In this document: positions 8,910-17,431 of the stretch, piece by piece | Layout of the letters: every line of letters starts with the position of its first letter | Numbering within the stretch: position 1 is the stretch's first letter | Source of the DNA: Sphingomicrobium lutaoense | GTDB lineage: Bacteria > Pseudomonadota > Alphaproteobacteria > Sphingomonadales > Sphingomonadaceae | Length of the DNA: 64,000 bases | Direction: 5' to 3' | Assembly: GCF_014195685.1 (NCBI RefSeq) | Contig: NZ_JACICF010000001.1 | Span: 1,249,317-1,313,316 of the forward strand | Notes under the pieces: model-generated | The model's input: the letters and a program-made list of their open reading frames with translations, nothing else | What the model was told of the DNA's origin: nothing | Database searches by the model: none | Made by a program: the position numbers and the translations under genes

Positions 8910-10337
8910 ATGACCTATCAGAACGATCTCAAGCTCTTCATCGATGGCGCATGGCAGGCGGGCGAAGGCCGCGACTGCCATGAAGTCGTCAATCCCGCCA
9001 CCGCCCAGACGATCGCAAGCCTGCCGCTCGCGACAAAGGAGGATCTCGACCATGCGCTCGACGCGGCGCAACGGGCCTTCCCGGGCTGGCGCGATACCGA
9101 TGTCGATAATCGCGCGGCGATCCTCCACAAGGCCGCCAGCTATCTGAAGAAAAATGCCAAGGACATTGGCGCCCTGCTCACCCAGGAACAGGGAAAGCCG
9201 GTCAAGGAAGCCGTCGCAGAGGTCTATGGCGCGGCGCAGATGTTCGACTGGTATGCCGAGGAAGCCAAGCGCGACTATGGCCGCACGCTCGTCCGCCCGA
9301 CCGGCCAGCGCTCGATCGTCATCCGCCAGCCCGTCGGCGTGGTAGCCACCTTCACGCCGTGGAATTTCCCTATTTATCTTCTCGCGAAGAAAGTCGCCGC
9401 CGCGCTGGCCGCGGGTTGCAGCGTAATTTCCAAGCCGCCCGAGGAAACTCCGGCCTGCACCCAGGCGGTCGCCAGGGCGCTCGAGGATGCGGGGCTGCCG
9501 CAGGGCGTCTTCCAGCTCGTCCACGGCGTGCCCGACATGGTCAGCCGTCATCTCATCGGCTCGGACATCGTGCGCAAGATCAGCTTCACCGGCTCGATCC
9601 CGGTCGGCAAGCATCTGATGAAACTTGCCGCCGACGGCGTGAAGCGCCTGACGCTCGAACTGGGCGGCCATGCGCCGGTCCTCGTGTTCGACGATGTCGA
9701 TCTCGATGCCACGCTCGACAAGCTGGTGCCGCAGAAATTCCGCAACGCGGGCCAGGTCTGCGTCTCGCCCACCCGTTTCTACGTCCAGGAGAGCATCTAC
9801 GACGATTTCATCAAGGGCTTTGCCGAGCGCACGGGCCAGGTGAAGGTTGGCGACGGTCTCAACGAGGCTACCCAGATGGGGCCCCTCGCCAATGCACGCC
9901 GCCCCGACGCGATCGAGCAGCTCGTCAACGATGCGCGTGACAAGGGAGCGAAGGTGCTGGCCGGCGGTGAACGCGGCGGCAACGGCTTCTTCTACCAGCC
10001 GACTCTGCTCGCCGATGTGCCGCTCGAGGCCGACATCATGTCGAACGAACCCTTCGGCCCGGTCGCGGTCGCGCGGCCGTTCAAGGACATGGACGAGGCC
10101 TTGGAGCAGGCCAATCGTCTGCCCTACGGGCTCGCCGCATTTGCGTTCACCGAAAACTTGCGTCGCGCAAATATTCTCGGCGACCGGATCGAGGCCGGGA
10201 TGGTCGGAATCAACAATTTCGCCATTTCCTCGGCCGATGCGCCCTTCGGCGGCGTGAAGGATTCGGGCTTCGGATCGGAAGGCGGCAAGGAAGGTCTCGA
10301 AACTTATCAGGTGACCAAAGCCATCCATATGAGTTAA
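8910..10337 (+). CDS. NAD(P)-dependent aldehyde dehydrogenase, succinate-semialdehyde-dehydrogenase-like
   Basis: 475 residues with all ALDH landmarks: TPWNFPIYLLAKKVAAALAAG, KPPEETPACT for cofactor contact, the FTGSIPVGKHLMKLAA turn, the general base in LELGGHAPV, and the catalytic cysteine in RNAGQVCVSPTRFYV. NEPFGPVA and the C-terminal FGGVKDSGFGSEGG belong to the same subfamily as GabD. The usual reaction is oxidation of succinate semialdehyde to succinate in GABA breakdown, but related enzymes take other semialdehydes or glycolaldehyde. No GABA transaminase is nearby, so the substrate is uncertain. The ribosome site is weak. Confidence 0.85.
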   Translation: MTYQNDLKLFIDGAWQAGEGRDCHEVVNPATAQTIASLPLATKEDLDHALDAAQRAFPGWRDTDVDNRAAILHKAASYLKKNAKDIGALLTQEQGKPVKEAVAEVYGAAQMFDWYAEEAKRDYGRTLVRPTGQRSIVIRQPVGVVATFTPWNFPIYLLAKKVAAALAAGCSVISKPPEETPACTQAVARALEDAGLPQGVFQLVHGVPDMVSRHLIGSDIVRKISFTGSIPVGKHLMKLAADGVKRLTLELGGHAPVLVFDDVDLDATLDKLVPQKFRNAGQVCVSPTRFYVQESIYDDFIKGFAERTGQVKVGDGLNEATQMGPLANARRPDAIEQLVNDARDKGAKVLAGGERGGNGFFYQPTLLADVPLEADIMSNEPFGPVAVARPFKDMDEALEQANRLPYGLAAFAFTENLRRANILGDRIEAGMVGINNFAISSADAPFGGVKDSGFGSEGGKEGLETYQVTKAIHMS

Positions 10338-10411
10338 GCCGTTTCGCTAGCGGAACCTTGTGGGGCAATCATCGTTGGGTTCCCAACTTCCAATCCTGAA
10401 AGGGGAGCAAC

Positions 10412-10672
10412 ATGAACGAGAATAATAGCAGCAAGACGCTTTTGTGGGTGGTGCTGGCCGCCGTGGTCCTGTTCCTGCTTCTGTGGGCATTCGACATCAT
10501 CGACTTCAGCGCCCAGGGCGATGTCGAAGCACCCGATGTCGATGTCTCGGTCGATGGCGGCGAACTGCCTGATGTCGATGCCGACGTGGCCGATGTCGAC
10601 GTGGGCACCGAGGAAGTCACCGTCGAAGTTCCCGAAGTCGAAGTCGAAGGCGCGACTCCGGACGAAGAATAA
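10412..10672 (+). CDS. Small single-pass membrane protein with acidic VD-repeat tail
   Basis: 86 residues. After MNENNSSKT a single hydrophobic helix (about 10-27, LLWVVLAAVVLFLLLWAF) is followed by a tail composed almost entirely of Asp/Glu-Val alternation (EAPDVDVSVDGGELPDVDAD). The strongly acidic tail is probably outside the cytoplasm, but orientation is inferred. The start is well supported by AAAGGGGAG. It is alone, with its own terminator, downstream of the aldehyde dehydrogenase. No family recognised beyond similar small sphingomonad proteins. Confidence 0.7.
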   Translation: MNENNSSKTLLWVVLAAVVLFLLLWAFDIIDFSAQGDVEAPDVDVSVDGGELPDVDADVADVDVGTEEVTVEVPEVEVEGATPDEE

Positions 10673-10696
10673 GTCTTTTTCGCGAACAACAGGGAA

Positions 10697-10724
10697 AGGG
10701 CGGCCTTTCGGGGCTGCCCTTTTT
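10697..10724 (+). terminator. Terminator of the small acidic membrane protein gene
   Basis: Stem AGGGCGGCC with GGCTGCCCT (one G-U pair), a 6-nt loop and T5. The rest of the 10673-10979 gap shows no gene or clear promoter. Confidence 0.85.
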
Positions 10725-10979
10725 CTTTGCCCGATCCTCTGGCTGAACGGCAGATGAAAACTCCTCGCCGTTCGTCGATCCCGATGGCCGTTCGCTGAAC
10801 CTGCACGCCTGCTCGTCGACCCGTCGAAAAACAATTGTAGTCGTTACGCCCTCGCGCTTCATTCTCTTCGTGTCTGGCGGGCAATCCCGTGACGCGAGGC
10901 CCCAGCCCGCCAGGCACTGCCGGTTCCCGTCCCCCACGAAAGCCGGCGCCAGTTGATGCCAAGGAAAGAGGGAAATGAA

Positions 10980-11237
10980 ATGCTGCATGGAACTATCGTA
11001 TCGGTCGATCCCAGTGCGGGAAGCGTGACCTTGCTCGCCGACAGCGACGAAATGGAAATGGTGCTCAGCCAATTTACGGCCGCCCATGCCCCGCGCGTCG
11101 CTTTCTCGATCGGCACTGCCGAGCATGATGTCGAGGCGCCAAAGGGCGCGCCCTGCAATGCCCAGCAGGCCATCTACGCGACTCGCCCGTCCAACTATTC
11201 GCGCTGGATCAAGAGCGGCGAACGCCTGACCTTCTGA
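10980..11237 (+). CDS. Small protein of unknown function
   Basis: 85 residues from MLHGTIVSVDPSAGSVTLLA to WIKSGERLTF. The first half has an alternating pattern typical of a small beta-barrel (GTIVSVD, SVTLLAD, VAFSIG), like S1/cold-shock or Hfq-type folds, but no nucleic-acid motif is visible, so this is only a resemblance. One cysteine (GAPCNAQQ). The start at 10980 is chosen because GAGGG lies 8 nt upstream; two upstream in-frame ATGs (10953, 10956) are worse. Monocistronic between two hairpins. Confidence 0.55.
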   Translation: MLHGTIVSVDPSAGSVTLLADSDEMEMVLSQFTAAHAPRVAFSIGTAEHDVEAPKGAPCNAQQAIYATRPSNYSRWIKSGERLTF

Positions 11238-11245
11238 TCCGCCAG

Positions 11246-11284
11246 GCCCCGGGACCGCCCTTTTGCGGTCCGGGGCGGGCTTTG
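11246..11284 (+). terminator. Probable terminator after the 85-aa protein gene
   Basis: GCCCCGGGACCGC pairs with GCGGTCCGGGGC apart from one bulged base, around a CCTTTT loop. The downstream T-tract is broken by G residues, so efficiency is uncertain. Confidence 0.55.
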
Positions 11285-11322
11285 GCTTTTCCCCACCGGG
11301 CGAGCGCGCTAAGCCAGCGCGC

Positions 11323-12993
11323 ATGACCAGCACCACGACCCGCACCGGCGGACGGATTCTCGTCGACCAACTCAAGGCGCAAGGCGTCGATCGGCTCTTC
11401 ACCGTGCCGGGCGAAAGCTTTCTCGCCGTTCTCGATGCCCTGCATGACGAAAAGGCGATCGACGTGGTCGTCTGCCGCCAGGAAGGCGGAGTGTCCTACA
11501 TGGCGGATGCCGACGGGCGGATGACCCGCCGCCCCGGCATCGCCTTCGTCACCCGCGGGCCGGGAGCGACCAACGCGACCGGCGGCGTGCATGTCGCTTT
11601 CCAGGATTCGACCCCGATGATCCTCTTCATCGGCGGGCCCGACCGCGGCGACAAGGACCGCGAGGGCTTCCAGGAAATCGACATGCCGGCCTTCTTCGCG
11701 CCCATCGCCAAATGGGCTGCGCGGATCGATGATGCCCGGCGCATTCCCGAATATGTCGCGCGGGCCTTCCGCGTGGCCACGAGCGGGCGTCCCGGCCCGG
11801 TGGTTCTCGAAATTCCCGAGGACATGCTTCGCGACGAGGTCGAGGCGACTGATCGCCCCGCGATCGCGCCCATCGCCCAGCCGCCCTGTGCAGGCGCGGT
11901 CGGAGCACTGTTCGACCTTCTGAAGGACGCAGCCGCACCGGTGGCAATCGTCGGCGGTGCCGACTGGTGCCCCAAGGCCGGCAGCTATTTCGCGACCTTC
12001 GCTCGGCGGTACGGCATCCCGGTCGCCGCCGCCTTCCGCCGCCAGGATGCCATCGACAATCGAAGTCCGGTCTATGCGGGCCAACTCGGCTACGGCCCCA
12101 ATCCCGCGCTGCAAAAACGCATCCGCGAAGCCGATCTCCTGATCGCGGTGGGAGCGCGGCTCGGCGAAGCGACGACGGACGGCTATACGCTGATCACGCC
12201 CGACCATCCGGACCAGCTTCTGGTCCATGTCCATCCCGATCCCAACGAACTGGGGCGTGTCTATCGCCCCGACCTGCCGATCTGCGCGGACATGGGCGAA
12301 TTTGCCGAAATGCTCGCAGACTGGCACGATCCCGATCTCGTTCCTTTCAGCGCGGGCGAACAGGCCCATGCCGAATGGCTCGAATGGTCCACGCCGAAGG
12401 ACCGCGAGGGCGTGGCGCTCGACCTAGGCCCCTGTGTCGCGGCGATGCGCGAGGCGCTTCCCGCCAACAGCATCATCTGCAACGGCGCAGGCAATTTCTC
12501 CGGCTGGTGGCACCGCTATTGGCACTATGGCCCCCAGTCGACACAGCTGGCTCCCACGAGCGGTACGATGGGCTATGGCCTGCCCGCCGCGGTCGCGGCC
12601 GCGATCCGCTTCAAGGATCGGCCCGTCATCTGCGTGGCGGGCGACGGCGACTTCCTGATGAACGGGCAGGAATTGGCGACCGCCGCTGCACAAGGCGCCG
12701 ATCTGCTTGTCGTGGTCGTGGATAATGGCAGCTATGGCACCATCCGCATGCACCAGGAACGCGAATATCCCGACCGGATCAGCGCGACCGATCTCGGCCC
12801 CGGCAACCCGGACTTCGTCAAATTTGCCGAAGCCTTTGGCGGCAAGGGATGGCGCGTCGAGAATACGGATGGATTCAGGAAGGCCTTCGCCGAAGCGAAG
12901 GATGCAAAGGGCATTCGCCTCATCCATTGCCTCACCGACATCGAGATCGTCACAAACGCCGCGACCCTCGGCTCGATCAAGGGCAAGGCATAA
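11323..12993 (+). CDS. Thiamine-diphosphate-dependent enzyme (acetolactate synthase large-subunit-like)
   Basis: 556 residues in the three-domain ThDP layout: Pyr domain (about 10-170) with GVDRLFTVPGESFLAVLDAL and the cofactor-activating glutamate in VVCRQEGGVSYMAD; a central domain; and a PP domain (about 370-540) with the GDG...N motif (VAGDGDFLMNGQE, VVDNGSYGTI) that binds Mg and diphosphate. It resembles IlvB/AlsS but no regulatory IlvN subunit follows and it is monocistronic, so a catabolic lyase or decarboxylase is as likely as branched-chain amino acid synthesis. The start at 11323 fits the family N-terminus; the ribosome site is weak. Confidence 0.82.
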   Translation: MTSTTTRTGGRILVDQLKAQGVDRLFTVPGESFLAVLDALHDEKAIDVVVCRQEGGVSYMADADGRMTRRPGIAFVTRGPGATNATGGVHVAFQDSTPMILFIGGPDRGDKDREGFQEIDMPAFFAPIAKWAARIDDARRIPEYVARAFRVATSGRPGPVVLEIPEDMLRDEVEATDRPAIAPIAQPPCAGAVGALFDLLKDAAAPVAIVGGADWCPKAGSYFATFARRYGIPVAAAFRRQDAIDNRSPVYAGQLGYGPNPALQKRIREADLLIAVGARLGEATTDGYTLITPDHPDQLLVHVHPDPNELGRVYRPDLPICADMGEFAEMLADWHDPDLVPFSAGEQAHAEWLEWSTPKDREGVALDLGPCVAAMREALPANSIICNGAGNFSGWWHRYWHYGPQSTQLAPTSGTMGYGLPAAVAAAIRFKDRPVICVAGDGDFLMNGQELATAAAQGADLLVVVVDNGSYGTIRMHQEREYPDRISATDLGPGNPDFVKFAEAFGGKGWRVENTDGFRKAFAEAKDAKGIRLIHCLTDIEIVTNAATLGSIKGKA

Positions 12994-13021
12994 AAAAGGG
13001 GCCGCTCGAAAGCGGCCCCTT
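12992..13021. terminator. Bidirectional terminator between the ThDP enzyme and csbD genes
   Basis: A perfect 11-bp stem AAGGGGCCGCT / AGCGGCCCCTT with a CGAA tetraloop. The A6 on the left serves leftward transcripts; the right-hand T-tract is only two long. Confidence 0.85.
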
Positions 13022-13041
13022 CGCATCGGGTCGATAGCCGA

Positions 13042-13224
13042 TCAGACGTCGTTGCCCAACGCGCCTTCGATCTCGCCTTTCACATTCTGGCCTCGGCCCT
13101 TGAGCTCCTGGCGTTTGCCTTCGGCTTCCAGTCGCTCGTTGTCGGTCATCTCGCCGACCGCCTGCTTGGCATCGCCCATATGCTTGTTGCCATGGCCTTT
13201 GAGCTTTTCACCAAGTTCACCCAT
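13042..13224 (-). CDS. CsbD-family stress protein
   Basis: 60 residues, MGELGEKLKGHGNKHMGDAK then QAVGEMTDNERLEAEGKRQE, the characteristic CsbD-like repeat of NKxxGxxKqxxGxxtdn..eaeGk. Members are small, very hydrophilic, helical and induced under general stress in many bacteria; no biochemical activity is established. A textbook ribosome site (AAAGGAG, 7-nt spacing) fixes the start at 13224. It is the only gene in its transcription unit, convergent with the ThDP enzyme. Confidence 0.88.
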   Translation of the reverse strand: MGELGEKLKGHGNKHMGDAKQAVGEMTDNERLEAEGKRQELKGRGQNVKGEIEGALGNDV

Positions 13225-13324
13225 CTGAATACTCCTTTCGAATTGCGTTTGATGGATCAACGCGGCCCGAAGGAGCCGGGTGCCTCGGTTCGGCGACGGA
13301 CAGGGGCGGCTGGGCGGGACGGCG

Positions 13325-14095
13325 CTAGATGAGGCCGGCAAGCGGGCTCGACGGATCGGCATAGCGGCGTTTTGCCATCCGTCCCGCGAGATAGCTGTCA
13401 CGCCCCGCCTCGACCGCGAGTTTCATCGCGCGGGCCATGCGGACGGGATCCTTGGCTTCGGCGATGGCGGTGTTCATGAGGACGCCGTCGCACCCAAGTT
13501 CCATCGCCACCGCGGCATCGGAGGCCGCGCCGACGCCGGCGTCGACGAGGACCGGGACCTTCGCGCCTTCGACGATGAGGCGGATGGTGACACGGTTCTG
13601 GATGCCGAGGCCCGAGCCGATGGGGGCGCCCAAGGGCATGACGGCGACTGCACCGGATTCCTCCAATTGCTTTGCGGCGATGGGATCGTCGACGCAATAG
13701 ACCATCGGTTTAAATCCTTCTTTTGCAAGGACTTCGGTGGCCTTTAGTGTCTCGCGCATGTCGGGATAGAGGGTCTTGGCCTCGCCCAGCACCTCGAGCT
13801 TCACCAAATCCCAGCCGCCGGCTTCGCGGGCGAGGCGCAGCGTGCGGATCGCTTCGTCGGCAGTGAAGCAGCCCGCGGTGTTGGGAAGATAGGTGACCTT
13901 TTTGGGGTCGATATAGTCCTGGAGGACGGGCTTCGATGGATCCGAGACATTGACGCGGCGCACCGCGACGGTGACGATTTCCGCCCCCGACGCCTCGAGC
14001 GCGGCGGCATTCTGCTCGAAGTCCTTATATTTGCCGGTGCCGACGATCAGTCGGCTGCGAAACGTGTGACCTGCTACGGTCCAGCTATCGGTCAA
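13325..14095 (-). CDS. thiG: Thiazole synthase
   Basis: 256 residues with ThiG signatures: [15 protein letters not shown], the Schiff-base lysine region in [32 protein letters not shown] and [20 protein letters not shown]. It condenses 1-deoxyxylulose-5-phosphate, dehydroglycine or its equivalent, and ThiS thiocarboxylate to form the thiazole of thiamine. It follows thiS with a 4-bp gap, so the carrier and the synthase are made together. No thiazole-side partner (thiO/thiH) is in the window. Full length. Confidence 0.95.
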   Translation of the reverse strand: MTDSWTVAGHTFRSRLIVGTGKYKDFEQNAAALEASGAEIVTVAVRRVNVSDPSKPVLQDYIDPKKVTYLPNTAGCFTADEAIRTLRLAREAGGWDLVKLEVLGEAKTLYPDMRETLKATEVLAKEGFKPMVYCVDDPIAAKQLEESGAVAVMPLGAPIGSGLGIQNRVTIRLIVEGAKVPVLVDAGVGAASDAAVAMELGCDGVLMNTAIAEAKDPVRMARAMKLAVEAGRDSYLAGRMAKRRYADPSSPLAGLI

Positions 14096-14099
14096 TGGA

Positions 14100-14318
14100 T
14101 CAACCCCCGCCTACGAAATGGACAATTTCAAATTCGTCGCCATCCTCGACCATGACCTCGCCGAAGGTCGAGCGCGGGACGATTTCCAGATTGCGCTCGA
14201 CCGCGACCTTCGCCGGGTCGAGGCCGATGTCGGCGATCATCTGGGCAATGCTGGTGCCCTCGGCAACGCGCCGATGTTCTCCGTTGATCATCACCCCTTT
14301 GCCGGGATCTTGGGTCAT
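14100..14318 (-). CDS. thiS: Sulfur carrier protein ThiS
   Basis: 72 residues with a ubiquitin-like beta-grasp sequence: [36 protein letters not shown] and [14 protein letters not shown]. The C-terminal glycine tail is adenylated and turned into the thiocarboxylate that donates sulfur to ThiG; here it ends in three glycines rather than two. The start at 14318 is preferred for its AAGGA at 7-nt spacing; an ATG at 14291 would give the more typical 63-residue protein. First gene of the thiSG unit; no TPP riboswitch fits in the 47-bp gap to aroQ. Confidence 0.88.
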   Translation of the reverse strand: MTQDPGKGVMINGEHRRVAEGTSIAQMIADIGLDPAKVAVERNLEIVPRSTFGEVMVEDGDEFEIVHFVGGG

Positions 14319-14365
14319 TCCTAGGTCCTTCACGAATGGCTTCGGGCCTCATATAGGAGCTATCG

Positions 14366-14806
14366 ATGACTTCGCTACCGATGATTTTGGTCCTTCACGG
14401 CCCCAACCTCGATCGCCTCGGTCGCCGCCAGCCCGAATTGTACGGCAAGGAAAGCCTCGAGGAGATCAACAACCGCATCTCCGACCGGGCGTCCGCGCTC
14501 GATGTCGGGGTGACGATGCGCCAATCGAACCATGAGGGTCATCTCATCGACTGGCTCTACGAGGCCGAGGATGATGGCGTCAAAGCCGTGCTCCTCAACG
14601 CCGGGGGATTCACCCATACCTCGGTGGCGTTGCGCGATGCCGTGGCGGCGATCGACGTGCCGGTCATCGAGGTCCATCTGACCAATACGGCCCGGCGCGA
14701 GGACTTTCGCCGGCGCAGCCTGATCGCCCCGGTTTGCAAGGGGACGATTTCGGGCTTCGGGGCCGATAGCTATATTCTGGGACTGGACGCGGCGAGCCGC
14801 CTCTGA
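14366..14806 (+). CDS. aroQ: 3-dehydroquinate dehydratase, type II
   Basis: 146 residues with the type II pattern: LHGPNLDRLGRRQPELYG (catalytic tyrosine in the LYG), RQSNHEGHLIDWLYEA, the anion site in LNAGGFTHTSVALRDA and the active-site histidine in VIEVHLTN. Shikimate-pathway enzyme, dodecameric in the family. The ATG at 14366 has AGGAG at good spacing. It opens a rightward cluster with accB and accC; the aroQ-accB-accC order is common in proteobacteria. Confidence 0.95.
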   Translation: MTSLPMILVLHGPNLDRLGRRQPELYGKESLEEINNRISDRASALDVGVTMRQSNHEGHLIDWLYEAEDDGVKAVLLNAGGFTHTSVALRDAVAAIDVPVIEVHLTNTARREDFRRRSLIAPVCKGTISGFGADSYILGLDAASRL

Positions 14807-14848
14807 CAACAGGCGCCTCATCGCCCCATAGGCAACAGGGATTGAGAC

Positions 14849-15352
14849 ATGGCAGAAGCCAAGAAAAAATCGGACGGCATGCGCGTTGACGGCGCGCTGG
14901 TCCGCGAACTCGCAGAACTTCTCGCAGATAACGAGCTGACCGAAATCGAAGTCGAGGACGGCGACCGCAAGATCCGCGTCCGGCGCGAAGCCGCCGCCGC
15001 GGCCCCCGCGGTCTATGCGGCCCCGCCCGCGGCGGCCCCCGCCGCATCGGCACCCGCCCCCGCGCAAGGCGCGTCGTCCGCACCCGCCGAGGCAACGCAG
15101 GCGAGCGAGGACCATGGCGGCGAGCCCGTCCTGTCGCCGATGGTCGGCACCGCCTATCTGTCGCCCGAGCCGGGCGCCAAGCCTTTCATCAGCGAAGGCG
15201 ACAGCGTGTCGGAAGGCGACACCTTGCTGATCGTCGAGGCGATGAAGGTGATGAACCCGATCACCGCTCCGCGTTCGGGCACGGTCAAGAAGATCATCGT
15301 CGCCGACGCCCAGCCGGTCGAATTCGAACAGCCCCTCGTCATCATCGGCTAG
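14849..15352 (+). CDS. accB: Biotin carboxyl carrier protein of acetyl-CoA carboxylase
   Basis: 167 residues: a short N-terminal helix region ([20 protein letters not shown]), an Ala/Pro linker (about 48-85) and the C-terminal biotinyl domain with the biotinylated lysine in [11 protein letters not shown] (consensus AMKMMN, here with Val) and [20 protein letters not shown]. It carries CO2 between AccC and the carboxyltransferase in the first step of fatty acid synthesis. Five bases separate it from accC. Confidence 0.95.
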   Translation: MAEAKKKSDGMRVDGALVRELAELLADNELTEIEVEDGDRKIRVRREAAAAAPAVYAAPPAAAPAASAPAPAQGASSAPAEATQASEDHGGEPVLSPMVGTAYLSPEPGAKPFISEGDSVSEGDTLLIVEAMKVMNPITAPRSGTVKKIIVADAQPVEFEQPLVIIG

Positions 15353-15357
15353 ACAAG

Positions 15358-16716
15358 ATGGCCATCAAGAAACTCCTCATCGCGAACCGCGGCGAGATCG
15401 CGCTGCGCATTCACCGCGCCTGCCATGAAATGGGCATCAAGACGGTAGCGGTCCATTCGACCGCCGACGCCGATGCCATGCATGTCCGCCTCGCCGACGA
15501 GACGGTCTGCATCGGCCCGCCGCCCGCCGGGCAGAGCTATCTCAACATCGCCAACATCATCTCGGCCGCCGAGGTGACCCATGCCGACGCGATCCATCCG
15601 GGCTACGGCTTTCTTTCGGAAAACGCCCAGTTCGCCGAGATCGTCGAGAGCCATGACATCATCTGGGTCGGCCCCAAGCCCGAACATATCCGGGTGATGG
15701 GCGACAAGGTCGAGGCCAAGCGCACGGCCGCCAAGCTCGGCCTCCCGCTGGTGCCCGGTTCGGACGGCGCGATCGAAAGCGTCGAGGAAGCCAAGAAGCT
15801 GGCCGCCGAAATCGGCTATCCGGTGCTGATCAAGGCGGCATCGGGCGGCGGCGGTCGCGGCATGAAGGTGGTGCCATCCGAAGACCAGATGGAAAGCCTG
15901 ATGAGCCAGGCCTCCTCGGAAGCCAAGGCGGCCTTTGGCGACCCCACGGTCTATATGGAAAAATATCTGGGCGACCCGCGCCATATCGAATTCCAGGTGT
16001 TCGGCGACGGCAATGGCGGCGCCATCCATATCGGCGAGCGCGACTGTTCGATCCAGCGGCGTCACCAGAAGGTCATCGAGGAAGCCCCCTCCCCCGTCAT
16101 CAGCGCCGAGCAGCGCGAACAGATGGGCGAGCGCGTGCGCAAGGCAATGGCCGACATGGGCTATCGCGGTGCGGGCACGATCGAATTCCTCTACGAGAAT
16201 GGCGAATTCTATTTCATCGAGATGAATACCCGCCTGCAGGTCGAGCATCCGGTCACCGAGATGATTTCGGGCATCGACCTGGTGCGCGAACAGATCCATG
16301 TCGCGCAGGGCGACGGCCTGACCGTCCAGCAGGAGGATATCGTCCTGCACGGCCATGCGATCGAGTGTCGCATCAATGCCGAGGATCCCAAGACCTTCGC
16401 GCCCTCGCCGGGCAAGGTCGATCGCTATGTCGCACCGGGCGGGATGCATGTGCGCGTCGATAGCGGGCTTTACGCCGGCTATTCGGTGCCGCCCTATTAC
16501 GATAGCATGATCGGCAAGCTGATCGTCTATGGCCGCAATCGCGAAGGCTGCATCCTGCGTCTCAAGCGCGCGCTCGAGGAATTCGTGGTGTCGGGCGGGG
16601 GCATGAAGACCAATGTCCCGCTGCACCAGGAAATCATCGAGACCGAGGCCTTTCAGACCGGCGACTATACGATCAAATGGCTCGAACAATGGCTCAAGGA
16701 CCAGCAGCAGGGGTGA
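15358..16716 (+). CDS. accC: Biotin carboxylase subunit of acetyl-CoA carboxylase
   Basis: 452 residues: N-terminal biotin-carboxylase domain ([34 protein letters not shown]), an ATP-grasp domain with the glycine-rich loop [14 protein letters not shown], and [14 protein letters not shown] containing the catalytic Glu/Asn/Arg. The C-terminal domain follows with [13 protein letters not shown]-type sequence ([13 protein letters not shown] here). It carboxylates biotin on AccB using ATP and bicarbonate. Its TGA overlaps the GTG start of the ACT-domain gene. Confidence 0.96.
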   Translation: MAIKKLLIANRGEIALRIHRACHEMGIKTVAVHSTADADAMHVRLADETVCIGPPPAGQSYLNIANIISAAEVTHADAIHPGYGFLSENAQFAEIVESHDIIWVGPKPEHIRVMGDKVEAKRTAAKLGLPLVPGSDGAIESVEEAKKLAAEIGYPVLIKAASGGGGRGMKVVPSEDQMESLMSQASSEAKAAFGDPTVYMEKYLGDPRHIEFQVFGDGNGGAIHIGERDCSIQRRHQKVIEEAPSPVISAEQREQMGERVRKAMADMGYRGAGTIEFLYENGEFYFIEMNTRLQVEHPVTEMISGIDLVREQIHVAQGDGLTVQQEDIVLHGHAIECRINAEDPKTFAPSPGKVDRYVAPGGMHVRVDSGLYAGYSVPPYYDSMIGKLIVYGRNREGCILRLKRALEEFVVSGGGMKTNVPLHQEIIETEAFQTGDYTIKWLEQWLKDQQQG

Positions 16717-17081
16717 GCGAGCTTCAACCCCGGCTGGCCGAGGAAGAGCATGGTTTCGCCACCATCCCGATGGGCGAGGGCTGGCCGCGCGGCCTTGTGC
16801 CGGTAGCGACCTTTGCCGAAGAGGAAGGTGCGAGCGTGATCGCGCTTTCCTCGATCCTCGAAGCGGTCGGGCTCGATCACAACGGTGGCTGGGCCAAGAT
16901 CAGCCTGGGCCTTCACAGCGCGCTCGACGGCGTGGGCCTCACTGCCGCGGTGTCGGGAGCGCTCGCCGAGAAAGGCATTCCCTGCAACATGGTCGCTGCC
17001 TTTCACCATGACCATATCTTCGTGCCGTGGGACCGGCGCGAGGAAGCGGTCGAGATCATCAGCAAAGTGGAAATCGCATGA
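16713..17081 (+). CDS. ACT-domain protein (COG3602/DUF2241-like)
   Basis: 122 residues from a GTG at 16713 that overlaps the accC stop (GTGA). The sequence ([61 protein letters not shown]) matches the small tandem ACT-like proteins of COG3602, thought to bind small ligands such as amino acids; their role is not established. It is followed by arsC with an ATGA overlap, so it is translationally coupled on both sides within the acc operon. The alternative ATGs upstream in this frame lie inside accC and are unlikely. Confidence 0.8.
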   Translation: MSELQPRLAEEEHGFATIPMGEGWPRGLVPVATFAEEEGASVIALSSILEAVGLDHNGGWAKISLGLHSALDGVGLTAAVSGALAEKGIPCNMVAAFHHDHIFVPWDRREEAVEIISKVEIA

Positions 17082-17422
17082 AAGCTAGGATGCTTTTCAA
17101 CCCGCGCTGCGGCACCGCACGCAAGACCAAGGCCATCCTCGAGGAGGAAGGCTATGAGGTCGAGGTGATCGAATATCTCAAGGACACGCCGTCCAGGGCC
17201 GAATTGAAGCGAATGTACGAGCGCGCCGGGATGACGCCTGCCGAGGGTCTGCGGATGAAACAGCCCGAGGTGAAGGAATTGGGCCTCGGTCCCGACAGCC
17301 CCGCCGACAAGGTGCTCGATGCGATGGTCGCCCAGCCGATCATCATCGAACGACCGCTCGTGGAAACCGACAAGGGCGTGGTGCTGGCCCGGCCGCAGGA
17401 CAAGGTTCGCGAAATCCTGTAA
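17078..17422 (+). CDS. ArsC-type reductase (glutaredoxin-linked arsenate reductase family)
   Basis: 114 residues with the ArsC fold: catalytic cysteine in FNPRCGTARKTKAI, and the three arginines that shape the arsenate site appear kept (GLRMKQPE, IERPLV, VLARPQDKV). It is shorter than plasmid ArsC (about 140), like YfgD-type chromosomal forms. The family reduces arsenate using glutathione and glutaredoxin. No arsR or efflux gene is near; it is instead translationally coupled to the ACT gene (ATGA overlap) and leads into aat, so an unrelated thiol-redox job is possible. Confidence 0.78.
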   Translation: MKARMLFNPRCGTARKTKAILEEEGYEVEVIEYLKDTPSRAELKRMYERAGMTPAEGLRMKQPEVKELGLGPDSPADKVLDAMVAQPIIIERPLVETDKGVVLARPQDKVREIL

Positions 17423-17431
17423 GGAGACGGG

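Noticed and set aside
8877-10328. A 483-codon frame opposite the aldehyde dehydrogenase
   Set aside because: The plus-strand gene has all ALDH catalytic motifs; the antisense frame has none.
14319-14365. A TPP riboswitch for thiSG
   Set aside because: The gap to aroQ is only 47 bp and lacks the thi-box.
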